This document shows positions 42,407-51,703 of a stretch of 64,000 bases of DNA, piece after piece. Where the stretch lies: positions 1 through 64,000 of the forward strand of contig QHSL01000069.1 in assembly GCA_003220435.1 (NCBI GenBank), written 5' to 3'. Every line of letters starts with the position of its first letter. The stretch's first letter is position 1. This DNA is from Candidatus Rokuibacteriota bacterium. GTDB lineage: Bacteria; Methylomirabilota; Methylomirabilia; Rokubacteriales; CSP1-6. A program made the translations under genes and the position numbers. Under the pieces are notes generated by a model that made no database searches, had not been told where the DNA came from, and saw only the letters and a list, made by a program, of their open reading frames with translations.

Positions 42407-42736
42407 TCAGGCTCGATCGACGAGGACGAACACGCAGCCGGTCTCCGAGTACACGTCCTCGTGGATCGAGCCGGCACTGGCGACGCTCGCCCAGCCCGGG
42501 CCCATGCGACGCCCGCCCTGCACGAGCTCCCCCTCGAGAATGAACACGAACTCGGGGGCCTCGTGGGTGTGAACGGGAAACCGCGTCCCCGGCTCGAACC
42601 GCACGATCTGCATTTCCCAGCCGTCGGTGACGGCGAGGTCCTTCACGAAGACCCCGGCCGCGACCTTCGAAGGACGCCAGACCAGGTCATCGACGTTCAC
42701 GGACTGGATGGACCCGGGCTCCCCCGGCACCCTCAT
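42407..42736 (-). CDS. cupin domain protein
   Basis: A 109-residue small cupin. First motif PVHTHEAPEFVFILEGE (His, His, Glu ligands), second around AGSIHEDVYSETG (His). Such small cupins bind a metal and are often dioxygenases or quercetinase-like. It is between the amidohydrolase and the hypothetical gene, all on the minus strand. Confidence 0.87.
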   Translation of the reverse strand: MRVPGEPGSIQSVNVDDLVWRPSKVAAGVFVKDLAVTDGWEMQIVRFEPGTRFPVHTHEAPEFVFILEGELVQGGRRMGPGWASVASAGSIHEDVYSETGCVFVLVDRA

Positions 42737-42827
42737 CGCCTCCGGACATTTCGAAGGATCATGTCTTCAGCCGCTCCTGCAGTCCAGGGACCGTGGCGGG
42801 ACAAGAGCGTGAAGAAGGTCTCTGGCG

Positions 42828-43892
42828 TCACCGTGGCTTGACGTCCAGTCGATAGATCCGCCGGGCATTCTCGCTCGCGACGAGGCGCGCGACGCTCGGC
42901 GGCAGCGCATCGACCAGCTTGCGGGCCAGCGCGAGGCGCTCGGCGCCCTCGTCCAGGAACTGGTCGCTGCCGATCACGAAGCGATCCGGGAATGCGCTCA
43001 GCAAGGCCGCCCAATCAGGGCGCAGCGTGCCGTCGGGGGCGAGCGGCGCCGTGGCGTACGGCCCACGCGGGTCGAGCTTGATGCTCATGAAGAGATTCGG
43101 GTGCTTCTCGAGAAGGGAGCGCATCAGCGCCACGGTGCGCTCGCCCGTGAGATCCCAGCCGGCGTGCGCCCAGACGATACGCGCGCCGCGGTTGTGCGCC
43201 AGGAGCCGCTCGAACCCGGAGATGTTTTCCTTGAGCCGCTCCGGATTCTCCCCCCGTCCCCTCATCCGTTCGGGCATGTCCATGTCCCGCGGTACCGCCT
43301 CCATGTGCAGGTCGACCGGCATCGAGCTCTTCGCGGCGACGTCGACCAGAGCCAGGAGCATCGGATGATCGGGCCGCGTGGATTCGTAAGGGTGCCCACC
43401 GCGCCCGGAGGAGAAATGCTCGGCCGTGAGCTCTCCGAATCCGACGGCGCCGGCCGCGACGATGCTCGCCGCCTCCTGCTGCAACCGCTGAACGTGCTTC
43501 GGGGTGACGTTTTCAGGCGCCACCGCGTGGATCATCGGGTTCAGCGACTCGCCGCCCGCGACGAACGCGAGCCGGTTCGGGTTGTCGCGCGCCACCGGCG
43601 CGAGCTCCTCGCGTCCATAGGCGCCCCGGTGACCCGGCGGGAACGGCGGCGGCAGCACGATCATCCTCTCGACCTTGTACGCCTCCATGAGGGGAAGCGC
43701 CTGGGCGGCCGTCGCCGACGCGTTGCCTCGTCGATTGCGGATCAAGTGGGCGTGGGTGTCGATGATCACGACCGGACCGCTCGGCGGCGTGTCCTGCGCA
43801 TCTGCGACAAACACCGATACGAAGGCGCAGACACTCGCGAGCGCGAGCATCAGCACGCAGGCGGATCGGAGCGCGCCGGCCGGGCGCTTCAT
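42828..43892 (-). CDS. amidohydrolase family protein, secreted
   Basis: A 354-residue amidohydrolase (TIM-barrel, COG2159-type). The ATG at 43892 is preferred to 43961 because a signal peptide starts there (hydrophobic core LMLALASVCAFVSVFVA, cleavage near ADAQ). The metal motif DTHAHL follows, then DLHMEAV and IVWAHAGW with further His ligands, and a final GSDQFLD Asp. Secretion is unusual for this family, most of which are cytoplasmic. Confidence 0.88.
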   Translation of the reverse strand: MKRPAGALRSACVLMLALASVCAFVSVFVADAQDTPPSGPVVIIDTHAHLIRNRRGNASATAAQALPLMEAYKVERMIVLPPPFPPGHRGAYGREELAPVARDNPNRLAFVAGGESLNPMIHAVAPENVTPKHVQRLQQEAASIVAAGAVGFGELTAEHFSSGRGGHPYESTRPDHPMLLALVDVAAKSSMPVDLHMEAVPRDMDMPERMRGRGENPERLKENISGFERLLAHNRGARIVWAHAGWDLTGERTVALMRSLLEKHPNLFMSIKLDPRGPYATAPLAPDGTLRPDWAALLSAFPDRFVIGSDQFLDEGAERLALARKLVDALPPSVARLVASENARRIYRLDVKPR

Positions 43893-43967
43893 GGGCGCCC
43901 TTTTCAGCCCCCGGACGCGACGCCAGGCGGCGGCACCGAGTCCCATAGCTCCGTAAAACACGACCCC

Positions 43968-44609
43968 TCAGCGACGACGAAACACGGCGCCCAGCACCGG
44001 GTGCGGCCCCTCGGGCAGCGCCACCGGGCGGGGGGTCGCGTACTCGATGCAGAGCGGCCCTTCCTCGCCCTCGGGGTCGATCTCGACGGTGATGCGCATG
44101 AACGAGCCCGGCCAGCGGTACACGAGCGTGCCGTCGCCCGGGGTGTCACGCTCGCCGTGGACGATCGCGCCCCACTGCGTCTGCGCACGCTTCGCGGACC
44201 GCGCGCGCAAGCGCAGGCCCAGCATCGTGACGGGCGGCGGGGGATTCGCGGGGCCTGGCGGAGGCTGCCAGCGCCGGAGACTCGACCCGCTCGACGCTTT
44301 GGGGTGTGGCTCGGCGAGCTGCACGACGATGCCGAGCGCCTCGCGCGGGCGCAGGAACGCTTCTTTCCATTCCGGGTCGGAGTCGTCGTAGCCGACGATC
44401 GAATAGCCGTGCGCCCGCGCCCGGTCGCACACCTCGCCGAGATCGGGCACCGTGAACGTCACGTGATGGATCCCCGGCCCGCGCTGGGCGAGGAATCGAT
44501 GCACCGCGCCGAACGTAGATGCGCCGCCGAGCTCGCCCTCAAGGACCGCCTGGGCGTCGACCAGACGCGGCACCGCGAGGGCGATGTGGTCGAAGCGGAT
44601 CGAGCGCAA
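43968..44609 (-). CDS. VOC family protein, two-module
   Basis: A 213-residue VOC protein. The first module, FDHIALAVPRL...GIHHVTFTVPDLGEV, resembles methylmalonyl-CoA epimerase. A Pro-rich linker about residues 110-130 leads to a second, weaker domain. It follows the enolase-superfamily gene by 5 bp and probably shares its pathway. Confidence 0.85.
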   Translation of the reverse strand: MRSIRFDHIALAVPRLVDAQAVLEGELGGASTFGAVHRFLAQRGPGIHHVTFTVPDLGEVCDRARAHGYSIVGYDDSDPEWKEAFLRPREALGIVVQLAEPHPKASSGSSLRRWQPPPGPANPPPPVTMLGLRLRARSAKRAQTQWGAIVHGERDTPGDGTLVYRWPGSFMRITVEIDPEGEEGPLCIEYATPRPVALPEGPHPVLGAVFRRR

Positions 44610-44614
44610 TGAGG

Positions 44615-45724
44615 CTACGCGAGAACCGCCGTCTTCTTGCGTTCGACCAGCTCGAAGTCGATCGCGGCGCCCAGACCGGGGCGGTTCATCGCGTGCACGA
44701 GCCCGCTGCGGTCGACCTCGATGTCCTCCACCAGGCCGTACTTCTGCGCCGCCGCCGGCAGCAGCACCTCGAAGAACTCGCAGTTCCGGATCGCCATGAT
44801 CACGTGGAGGTTCGCGACGTTGTTCAGCGAGTTGCCGCCGTGGTGCACCTCGAAATTCATGTGGAACGCCTCGGCGAGGTGCGCCGTCTTCACGAGCGAC
44901 GTGATCCCGCCCTTCACCGCCACGTCGCCGCGCAGGTAGTCCGTCGCCTGCGCGGTGAGCCAGGGCGCGAAGGCGGTGAAGCCCCCGGGCGCGTACTCGG
45001 TGGCGAGGATCGGGATCGAGAGCTTCTGCTTGAGCTTGACGTAGTTGTAGATGTCGTCGTCGGCCAGCGGATCCTCGTACCAGTGGAAGCCGAGCCGCTC
45101 GGCCGCCTGCCCCACGCGCAGCGCATCGGGATAGACGTACGCCCAGGTCGAGTCGAGCATGACCGTGAAGCGATCGCCTACCGAGCGACGCACCGCCTCG
45201 CAGACCTCGATGTCCACCTTCGGGTCCGTCGGCGGATGGATCTTGTAGGCCGTCCAGCCTTCGGCCTTGAACTTCGCCGCCTCTTCCGCGTAGGCCTCTT
45301 TCGAAGCGAGCACGGCCGAGCTCGCGTACGCGGGCACGCTATCGCGATACGACCCGAGCAGCCGGTGGATCGGCATCTTCGCGGTTTTACCGGCGATGTC
45401 CCACAACGCCACGTCCACGGCGCCGATCGCCCGATAGGTCGTCGCGCGGTTACGCGACCAGAGCCCCTGGTAGAGCCGCTCGCGGTCGAGCGGGTCCTGG
45501 CCCATCACGACAGGCTTCAGGAACTGGATCAGCGACGCGCCGTCCATGTGCGCGCCGCGCTGCGCCGAGCCGAGGAACGCGTGGCCCTCGACGCCGTCAT
45601 CGGTCTTGACGGTGAGCAGGCCGAGCTGGCTCTGGCCGCTGAACCGGCCGGTGTGCCGGCCGTAGGTCGTCGCCGGAATATCGGACCAGGCGAACAGCGT
45701 GAGCGTGACGTCCGTGATCTTCAC
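44615..45724 (-). CDS. mandelate racemase/muconate lactonizing enzyme family protein
   Basis: A 369-residue enolase-superfamily enzyme that abstracts a proton alpha to a carboxylate. Capping domain, then the barrel with the Lys motif as K161-I-H163 (KxH in place of the usual KxK), metal ligands D191, E217 (YEDP) and E243 (TEY), a Asp-containing RGDVAVKGG, and H294/H295 in HHGGNS. The pattern suits an acid-sugar dehydratase or racemase of unknown substrate. GTG start 45724 with GGAGGT upstream. Confidence 0.92.
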   Translation of the reverse strand: MKITDVTLTLFAWSDIPATTYGRHTGRFSGQSQLGLLTVKTDDGVEGHAFLGSAQRGAHMDGASLIQFLKPVVMGQDPLDRERLYQGLWSRNRATTYRAIGAVDVALWDIAGKTAKMPIHRLLGSYRDSVPAYASSAVLASKEAYAEEAAKFKAEGWTAYKIHPPTDPKVDIEVCEAVRRSVGDRFTVMLDSTWAYVYPDALRVGQAAERLGFHWYEDPLADDDIYNYVKLKQKLSIPILATEYAPGGFTAFAPWLTAQATDYLRGDVAVKGGITSLVKTAHLAEAFHMNFEVHHGGNSLNNVANLHVIMAIRNCEFFEVLLPAAAQKYGLVEDIEVDRSGLVHAMNRPGLGAAIDFELVERKKTAVLA

Positions 45725-45770
45725 GCGGCGATACCTCCGTTCTGAATCATCGCGTTGCTTCGCGGCTGTG

Positions 45771-46829
45771 TCATCGTGCCGTCAGCTGCGGCCAGAGCGC
45801 GTCGGCGCCGCGCTCGCAGACGGAGCGCCCCAGCTCGACGGCCCACTCCCCCTCGCCCCCGAACTCGGCGCGCCACGACCAGAGCCGCCGTGTCGTGAAC
45901 TGCAGCGCGTGCTCGTACGTGAAGCCGATCGCGCCGTGCGTCTGGTGCGCGATCGACGCGCCGATCCCCACCGCCTCGCCCACGCGGACCTTGGCGACGG
46001 CAATCTCGAACGCGGCGTCGCCGCGATCGGCGGCGCGGCACGCGTTCGCCGCGGCCGTGCCCGCGGCCGCCGTGTGCCCGGCGAGGACGGCCAGGTTCTG
46101 CTGGATCGCCTGGAACGACCCGATCGGCTTGCCGAACTGGCGCCGCTCGGTCGCGTACTGCGAGGCCTGGCGCAGGAGATAGTCGAGCCCGCCCGCCATC
46201 TGAGCCGAGCGCGCCAGCGCGCCGTAGAGCCAGATCGCGTTCGCGGGCACGCGGCGGCCCGCCGGCGCGGCGGCCACGACCGGCGCGCCGTCGAACGTCA
46301 GCGTGTCGCGCGGCTCGCGCGCGAGGTTCTGGTCGCGCGTGACCGCTCCGGCGCCCCGCGCCGCCAGCGCGATCATCGCCCGCCCCTCGCCCTCGGTCAG
46401 GACCACGACGTGGCCTGCCGTGCCGCCCCACGGCACACGCGCGGCGGTGCCGCTGAGCCGCCAGCCACCGCCGGCGCGCCCGAGCCGAAGCGCCTCGTCG
46501 CGATGGACCGGCGCCACTGTCAGCGGACCGGTGGGCACGTCCAGCCCGGACTCGGACAGGAGCCACGCCCCCACGATCGTCTCGACCAGCGGAAGGGGAA
46601 CGGCGTGGCGTCCGGCGGCGCGCATCACTATATAGGCGCCGCCCCACGTCCCCCCGGCGCCGCCCTTCGATTCGGGGACGACCGGCAGGGTCAGGCCGTT
46701 TTCCTCGACCGCCTGCCACAGCGCCTCCGGCCACTGTCCCTTCTCCGCGTCCTCGACGACGTCCTTGGTCACGAGGTCGGTGAACAGTCGCGTGACGACG
46801 TCGCCCAGGATCGACCGCAGCTCGTTCAT
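45771..46829 (-). CDS. acyl-CoA dehydrogenase family protein (short form)
   Basis: A 352-residue flavoprotein relative with the helical N-domain, a beta middle domain (LSGTAARVPWGG), and a C-terminal bundle including RRQFGKPIGSFQAIQQNLA (FAD/dimer contact). It is about 30 residues shorter than usual. Where the catalytic Glu is expected, only HQTHGAIGFT is easily aligned. Proteins like this pair with a full acyl-CoA dehydrogenase, as here, to form alpha2beta2 enzymes. Its ATG overlaps the stop of the partner gene. Confidence 0.88.
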   Translation of the reverse strand: MNELRSILGDVVTRLFTDLVTKDVVEDAEKGQWPEALWQAVEENGLTLPVVPESKGGAGGTWGGAYIVMRAAGRHAVPLPLVETIVGAWLLSESGLDVPTGPLTVAPVHRDEALRLGRAGGGWRLSGTAARVPWGGTAGHVVVLTEGEGRAMIALAARGAGAVTRDQNLAREPRDTLTFDGAPVVAAAPAGRRVPANAIWLYGALARSAQMAGGLDYLLRQASQYATERRQFGKPIGSFQAIQQNLAVLAGHTAAAGTAAANACRAADRGDAAFEIAVAKVRVGEAVGIGASIAHQTHGAIGFTYEHALQFTTRRLWSWRAEFGGEGEWAVELGRSVCERGADALWPQLTAR

Positions 46830-47974
46830 CGCAGCCCCAGCCCGCGCGCGATGATGCCGCGCAGGATCTCGCGCGTGCCGCCGCGGAGCGAGAACGACGG
46901 CGCCCGCTGCATGAGAAAGCCGAGCACTTGCTGGAGGTCGCTCCCGGAGTCGATCGTGGGCTCCACGCCGAGCAGGGCGTGGACGATCTCGGGAATCTCC
47001 TGCTCGAAAGTCGTGCCCACGTCCTTGACCACCGCCGCCTCGAGGTTCGGGTTCTCGCCGGCCTGGAGCATGACGGCGACCGACAGCGACATCTGGCGCA
47101 GCGTGGCCAGATGCGCGACGAGCCGGCCGACGACCGCGGCGGCGTGGTCACCCGGATCCTTGGCGACGTGACGGATCAGCTCGAGCACCAGCGCGAGGCT
47201 CGACAGGTATCGCTCGGGCCCACTGCGCTCGAACGCGAGCTCGGTGGTCACCTGCTTCCAGCCCGCGCCCTCCTCGCCCACCCGCCTGTCTTCGGGCACG
47301 AAGACGTCCTCGAAGACGACCATGTTGAAGTGGTGCGAGCCCGCCAGATCGATGATCGGGCTCATCGTGATGCCGTCGAGCTTCGTGTCCACCAGGAACT
47401 GCGTGAGTCCCTCGTGCTTCTTCGCCGGGTCGTGGTGCGTCCGGAAGGTCGCGATCATGTAGTCGGCCAGGTGCGCGTTGCTCGTCCACACCTTCGTGCC
47501 GTTGACCCGATAGCCGCCCTCGACCCGCTCGGCGCGCGTGCGGAGCGAGGCGAGGTCCGAGCCCGAGTCGGGCTCGCTCATCCCGATCGCGAACGAGAGC
47601 TCGCCGCGCGCGATGGCCGGCAGGAACTTCTGGCGCTGGGCCTCGGTGCCGAAGCGCAGGAGCAAGGGGCCGGACTGACGGTCGGCGATCCAGTGGGCGG
47701 ACACCGGGGCGCCGGCGGCCAGCATTTCCTCGAGCACGACGTAGCGCTCGAGCGCGCTCTTCTCGTGGCCGCCGTAGCGCTTGGGCCACGTCATCGCGAT
47801 CCAGCCGCGCGCGCCCATCTTGCGGCTGAACTCCCGATCGAAACCGCCCCACGAGTGCGCGCGCTGCACGGGCGGCGTGTCGCCGAGCTCACGGCGCAGG
47901 AACTCGCGCACCTCCCCGCGCAGGGTCTCCGCTTCCGGTGGAAGCTCGCCCAGCTCGAAGTGGAAGGTCGGCAT
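46826..47974 (-). CDS. acyl-CoA dehydrogenase
   Basis: A 382-residue acyl-CoA dehydrogenase: GARGWIAMTWPKRYGG, the flavin/substrate strand FAIGMSEPDSGSDLASLRT, KVWTSNAHLADY, and a C-terminal RGGTREILRGIIARGLGL. FAD oxidises the alpha-beta bond of an acyl-CoA. With the downstream subunit it probably forms a heteromeric dehydrogenase. Starts 2 nt after the VOC gene stop. Confidence 0.93.
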   Translation of the reverse strand: MPTFHFELGELPPEAETLRGEVREFLRRELGDTPPVQRAHSWGGFDREFSRKMGARGWIAMTWPKRYGGHEKSALERYVVLEEMLAAGAPVSAHWIADRQSGPLLLRFGTEAQRQKFLPAIARGELSFAIGMSEPDSGSDLASLRTRAERVEGGYRVNGTKVWTSNAHLADYMIATFRTHHDPAKKHEGLTQFLVDTKLDGITMSPIIDLAGSHHFNMVVFEDVFVPEDRRVGEEGAGWKQVTTELAFERSGPERYLSSLALVLELIRHVAKDPGDHAAAVVGRLVAHLATLRQMSLSVAVMLQAGENPNLEAAVVKDVGTTFEQEIPEIVHALLGVEPTIDSGSDLQQVLGFLMQRAPSFSLRGGTREILRGIIARGLGLR

Positions 47975-47976
47975 GT

Positions 47977-48366
47977 CTAGGCGTATTTCTCGCGCTTGCG
48001 CAGCTCGACGAAGAGGCCGTGCGTCTCCTGAGGATGGATCCAGGCGACGTCGGCGCGACGCCCGTCGACGCGGACGCCGGACTTTTTCAGCCGCTCGACG
48101 CTGCCCGGAATGTCCTGGCACTCGAAGCCCACGAGGTAGACGCCCTCGCCGTGCTTGGCCAGGAAGCGACCGACCGCCTTGTCGGGATCGGTTGGCTGCA
48201 GCAGCTCGATGTGGCCGATCCCGGTCGGCAGGATCGCGTTCTTGAACCCGAACTCCTTGGACTCCGCCCGGTGGTGGACCTTGAGGCCGAAGAGGCCCGT
48301 GAACCGCTCGATCGCCGCGTCCAGATCCCGCACGACGACGGTCAGCTCCACGACGTCGCCTAGCAT
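47977..48366 (-). CDS. VOC family protein, methylmalonyl-CoA epimerase-like
   Basis: A 129-residue VOC protein: VVELTVVVRDLDAAIERFTGLFGLKV at the start, GHIELLQPTDPD in the middle with a Glu ligand, and AWIHPQETHGLFVELR at the end with His/Glu ligands. The HPQ(E)THG segment is typical of methylmalonyl-CoA epimerases. Ribosome site AAGGAGG. It heads an apparent operon with two acyl-CoA dehydrogenase genes, which suits acyl-CoA catabolism. Confidence 0.9.
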   Translation of the reverse strand: MLGDVVELTVVVRDLDAAIERFTGLFGLKVHHRAESKEFGFKNAILPTGIGHIELLQPTDPDKAVGRFLAKHGEGVYLVGFECQDIPGSVERLKKSGVRVDGRRADVAWIHPQETHGLFVELRKREKYA

Positions 48367-48404
48367 GGCACGCCTCCTTGGGACGGTAGAGCGCGATCAT
48401 ACAG

Positions 48405-48410
48405 TAGAAT
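48405..48410 (+). promoter_or_regulatory. -10-like element of the MFS gene at 48429
   Basis: TAGAAT, 18 nt before ATG 48429, with no ribosome site between. The divergent VOC gene has AAGGAGG and a TATGAT in the same gap. Confidence 0.3.
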
Positions 48411-48428
48411 CACCTCGCTCGACACCTC

Positions 48429-49736
48429 ATGGCCCGATCATTTCCAGACTCGCCTCGGTTCTTCTACGGTTGGTCCGTCGTTGCCATCGCCTTCGTCACG
48501 ATGGGCGTCGGCGTCAACGCGCGCACCGCGTTCTCACTCCTCTTCCCGCCGATCCTCGACGAGTTCGGCTGGCCGCGCGGGGTCACCGCCGGCGCGTTCT
48601 CGTTCGGCTTTCTGGTCTCGGGGGTCCTCGGCCCGATCCTCGGCCGGGTGATGGATCGGCGCGGCCCGCGCGTGGTGATGCTCCTCGGCGTGGCGCTCGC
48701 GGGCGCCGGCCTCGGCCTGGCGCCGCTGATCACGGCGCCCTGGAATCTCTATCTGACACTCGGCGTGCTCGTCGGCGGCGGCACCGTATGCCTCGGCTAC
48801 ACGGGCCACGCGCTCTTCCTGCCAAACTGGTTCGTGCGGCGCCGCGGGCTCGCGATCGGCGTCGCATTCTCTGGCGTGGGCATCGGCGCGGTCGTCATCC
48901 TGCCGTGGCTCCAGCGACTGATCGCCGGCGCCGGGTGGCGCGCGGCGTGTCTGGCGATGGCCGGCCTCGTCGTCGTGACGCTGGCGCCGTTGAACTTGCT
49001 CACCTGCCGGCGCCCGGAGGACATGGGGCTCCTGCCCGACGGCGATCCCGCTTCCGCGGCCACGACACGGGGCGGCTCACACGGAGCGAACGTCGTCGAC
49101 CACGCCTGGGCGTCCACCGACTGGACGCTGGCGCTCGCGATGCGCACCGGACGGTTCTGGTGGGTCGCCGTCGGATTCGCCGGTGGCCTCTTCGCGTGGT
49201 ACGCGGTCCAGGTGCACCAGACGAAGTACCTGGTGGAGATCGGTTTCGCGCCCGCGGTGGCCGCCGGGGCGCTCGGCCTCGTCGGCTTCACCGGCATCGC
49301 CGGCCAGATCGGTCTCGGACACCTCTCCGATCGGATCGGCCGCGAGTGGGTGTGGACGCTCTCCTGCGTCGGGTTCGCCGCGAGCTACCTGCTGCTCCTC
49401 GCCATGCGGCAACAACCGACGCCGGTCCTGCTGTACTCGATGGTGGTCGCGCAGGGCGTGTTCGGCTACGGTCTCGCCTCGGTCTTCGGCGCGATCCCGG
49501 CCGAGCTCTTCCACGGCAAGCAGTACGGAACGATCTTCGGCACGCTCAGCCTGGCGGCGATCGTTGGCGGCGCGATCGGTCCGTGGGTCGCCGGCGCCTT
49601 GCACGACCGCACGGGCAGCTACGTGCTCGCGTTCTGGCTGGCGGTGGGCGCCTGTGTCGTCTCGTCCGTCGCGATATGGCTCGCGGCGCCCCGAAAGGTG
49701 CGGGCGGTTGCGGGACGCGTCCCTCGCCGTTTATAA
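48429..49736 (+). CDS. MFS transporter
   Basis: A 435-residue, 12-helix major facilitator protein of the oxalate/formate antiporter-like branch (FFYGWSVVAIAFV opening, GRVMDRRGPR loop 2-3 motif, ARPG-like FFVRRRGLAIG after helix 4 read as LPNWFVRRRGLAIG). It is a paralogue by build of the carrier at 3136. Probable role: uptake or export of small carboxylates. C-terminal tail Arg-rich. Confidence 0.92.
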   Translation: MARSFPDSPRFFYGWSVVAIAFVTMGVGVNARTAFSLLFPPILDEFGWPRGVTAGAFSFGFLVSGVLGPILGRVMDRRGPRVVMLLGVALAGAGLGLAPLITAPWNLYLTLGVLVGGGTVCLGYTGHALFLPNWFVRRRGLAIGVAFSGVGIGAVVILPWLQRLIAGAGWRAACLAMAGLVVVTLAPLNLLTCRRPEDMGLLPDGDPASAATTRGGSHGANVVDHAWASTDWTLALAMRTGRFWWVAVGFAGGLFAWYAVQVHQTKYLVEIGFAPAVAAGALGLVGFTGIAGQIGLGHLSDRIGREWVWTLSCVGFAASYLLLLAMRQQPTPVLLYSMVVAQGVFGYGLASVFGAIPAELFHGKQYGTIFGTLSLAAIVGGAIGPWVAGALHDRTGSYVLAFWLAVGACVVSSVAIWLAAPRKVRAVAGRVPRRL

Positions 49737-49808
49737 AGAGGGAGCCCCATGGCCACCGTCCCTGCGCGACGGCTCTCGGGACCCGCGGCCCGGCTCGGGA
49801 GCGAGTCC

Positions 49809-50483
49809 CTACTTGACGATCTCGAGCAGCTCGATCTCGAAGACCAGTGTGGCGCCGGGCTTGATGACGGGCGGCCGGCCCTGATCGCCGTAGGCGATGT
49901 CCGACGGGCACACGAGCTTGCTCTTGCCGCCCACCTTCATCATCGGGACGCCCTCGGTCCAGCACTTGATGACGCCGGTGAGTGAGAGGGTGAGGGGCTC
50001 GTTGCGCTGCATGGAGCTGTCGAAGACCGTGCCGTCGGCGAGCGTGCCCTGGTAGTGCACTTTTACCTTGTCCGTGGCCTTGGGAGAGGCGCCGGTGCCG
50101 GGCTTGAGCGTCGTGATGACCATGCCCGAGGCGGTCCGCGTCGCTCCCTTCTCGACCGCCGCCTTGTCGAGGAAGGTCTGGCCGGCCTTCTTCTCGATCG
50201 AGGCCGCCACGCTGGCCCGCGCGGTCTGGAGCGCCGGGATCTTCGGGCCGTACGTCTGGACGTCGACCCTAAACTCTTTCTTGAGGACGCCGTCGCTGAC
50301 GCCGGCCAGGACCGCCTCCAGGTCGGCGGGGCTCAAGGCGAACGCAGCCAGGTTCTGGCTGATCACGAGCCCCAGAGCGTAGAGCGTCTTCTGGTCCTCG
50401 CTTTTGAGATCGGGACCGGCGGCGCTGGCGACGGTGACGGCGGCCAGGACGAGGGCGGCGGCGACGTGGAGAGCCTTGAGCAT
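49809..50483 (-). CDS. FKBP-type peptidyl-prolyl cis-trans isomerase, exported
   Basis: A 224-residue periplasmic protein-folding enzyme. Signal peptide to about residue 21 (VASAA-G). An N-terminal FkpA/MIP-like helical dimerisation domain (about 25-110) with the YALGLVISQN pattern leads to the FKBP domain (about 112-224): VKVHYQGTLADGTVFDSS, VIKCWTEGVPMMKVGGK, IAYGDQGRPP, LVFEIELLEI. Start ATG 50483, ribosome site AAAGGA. Confidence 0.95.
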   Translation of the reverse strand: MLKALHVAAALVLAAVTVASAAGPDLKSEDQKTLYALGLVISQNLAAFALSPADLEAVLAGVSDGVLKKEFRVDVQTYGPKIPALQTARASVAASIEKKAGQTFLDKAAVEKGATRTASGMVITTLKPGTGASPKATDKVKVHYQGTLADGTVFDSSMQRNEPLTLSLTGVIKCWTEGVPMMKVGGKSKLVCPSDIAYGDQGRPPVIKPGATLVFEIELLEIVK

Positions 50484-50544
50484 AGGAGTCCTTTCTTCGC
50501 GCCGATTGACGTAGGATAGGTCGATCTTCTCACGGGAGGCCGGG

Positions 50545-51081
50545 ATGCCGGAATCGATTCCTGCGCCGTTGATCATCGACACGCTCAAGGACACGTTCCG
50601 CGAGGCCCGTGGGGCCAGCGCGCGCGAGCCGCTCGGCTGGATCCTGTCCGTCCCCGACACGCATCAGAAGACGGTGCTCGCCGCTCTCGACAAAGAGCGC
50701 GCGCTCCGCGTCGTCACGTGCGCGACCGAAGACGAGGCCAACGCGATTGGTGCCGGGCTCTGGATCGGCGGCGAGCCGTGCGTGCTCATGATCCAGCACG
50801 CCGGGCTCTACGCCTCGGTGAACACGCTGCGCGGCGTCTCCATGGACGGGCGCGTGCCGATGTTTTACCTGATCGGGCTCCTCTCGCGCGAGCGGGACCG
50901 CGAGCCGCGCGAGTCGCGCCACTCGATGGTGCGCTTCTGCTCGCCCCTGCTCAACACCTTCGGCGTCCCCCACGCGATCATGGAGGGGCCGGACGACGTC
51001 CACTTCATCCCCGAGTACTTCCGGCTGAGCCGCGAGCGTCGCGGCCCGGCGGCGGTGCTGGTCGGCCTGGAGACGAGCTGA
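50545..51081 (+). CDS. ThDP-binding decarboxylase-like subunit, Pyr-domain (alpha)
   Basis: A 178-residue protein equal to the N-terminal (pyrimidine-binding) domain of a ThDP enzyme, as in the alpha subunit of sulfopyruvate or phosphonopyruvate decarboxylase. The activating Glu is in CATEDEANAIGAGL (E62 or E64). LIQHAGLYASVNTLRG matches the ComD-type segment. GGGAGG at 50534-50539 sets ATG 50545. Its TGA overlaps the next ATG (TGATG), so the two subunits are made together. First gene of a six-gene plus-strand run. Confidence 0.88.
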   Translation: MPESIPAPLIIDTLKDTFREARGASAREPLGWILSVPDTHQKTVLAALDKERALRVVTCATEDEANAIGAGLWIGGEPCVLMIQHAGLYASVNTLRGVSMDGRVPMFYLIGLLSRERDREPRESRHSMVRFCSPLLNTFGVPHAIMEGPDDVHFIPEYFRLSRERRGPAAVLVGLETS

Positions 51082-51656
51082 TGGCCATGAAGCCCGAGGA
51101 CGTGCTGCGCGCGATCGCCGCCGCCCGCGGCGATGCCATCTGTGTGCCGACCATGACCACCTCGCCGGCCTGGCGCACGCTCGCCCCGGACGATCTCTCG
51201 ATCGGATGCGTGGGCTTCATGGGCGGCGCCTCGTCGCTCGGGCTCGGCCTGGCCCTGGCGACGCCGACGCGACGGGTGATCGTCTTCGACGGCGACGGCT
51301 CGCTCTTGATGCAGCTCGGCTCGCTCGCGACAATCGCCGGCGCCGCGCCCCGCAACCTGACGCACCTTCTGTTCAAAAACGGCGTCTACCATACCTCGGG
51401 GGCGCAGGAGATCCCGGGAGGTCTCACGGTAGACTTCGTGACGATGGCCAAGGGCGCGGGTTATCGCAAGGCGTACGCGGTCACCGAGCTCGACGACTTC
51501 AAGCGGCGTCTGCCATCGATGCTGACCGACGAGGGGCCGCTCCTCGTCGAGCTCCACACCGGGCTAGCCGACAAGACGCCCATGACCGATCGTTCGGGCG
51601 TACCGTTCAATCAGCAGGTCGACAATCTTAGAACGAGGCTCACCAAGGCCGGCTGA
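51081..51656 (+). CDS. ThDP-binding decarboxylase-like subunit, PP-domain (beta)
   Basis: A 191-residue partner of the upstream gene, carrying the diphosphate-binding domain: FMGGASSLGLGLALA, then GDGSLLMQLGSLA (GDG at 71-73) to N100 in LFKNGVYHTSG, the full Mg-ThDP motif. Together the two give one active site at their interface. They likely decarboxylate a 2-oxoacid with a polar third group (sulfo-, phosphono- or similar), or a related acid. Confidence 0.9.
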   Translation: MAMKPEDVLRAIAAARGDAICVPTMTTSPAWRTLAPDDLSIGCVGFMGGASSLGLGLALATPTRRVIVFDGDGSLLMQLGSLATIAGAAPRNLTHLLFKNGVYHTSGAQEIPGGLTVDFVTMAKGAGYRKAYAVTELDDFKRRLPSMLTDEGPLLVELHTGLADKTPMTDRSGVPFNQQVDNLRTRLTKAG

Positions 51657-51703
51657 GCCGCACCGCCGATCCGGAGAACCATGACCGGACGTAGGGACTG
51701 GTG

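Noticed and set aside
49749-49985. 78-codon frame after the second MFS gene
   Set aside because: It lies antisense within the FKBP gene and has only Leu/Asp-rich sequence typical of a shadow frame.
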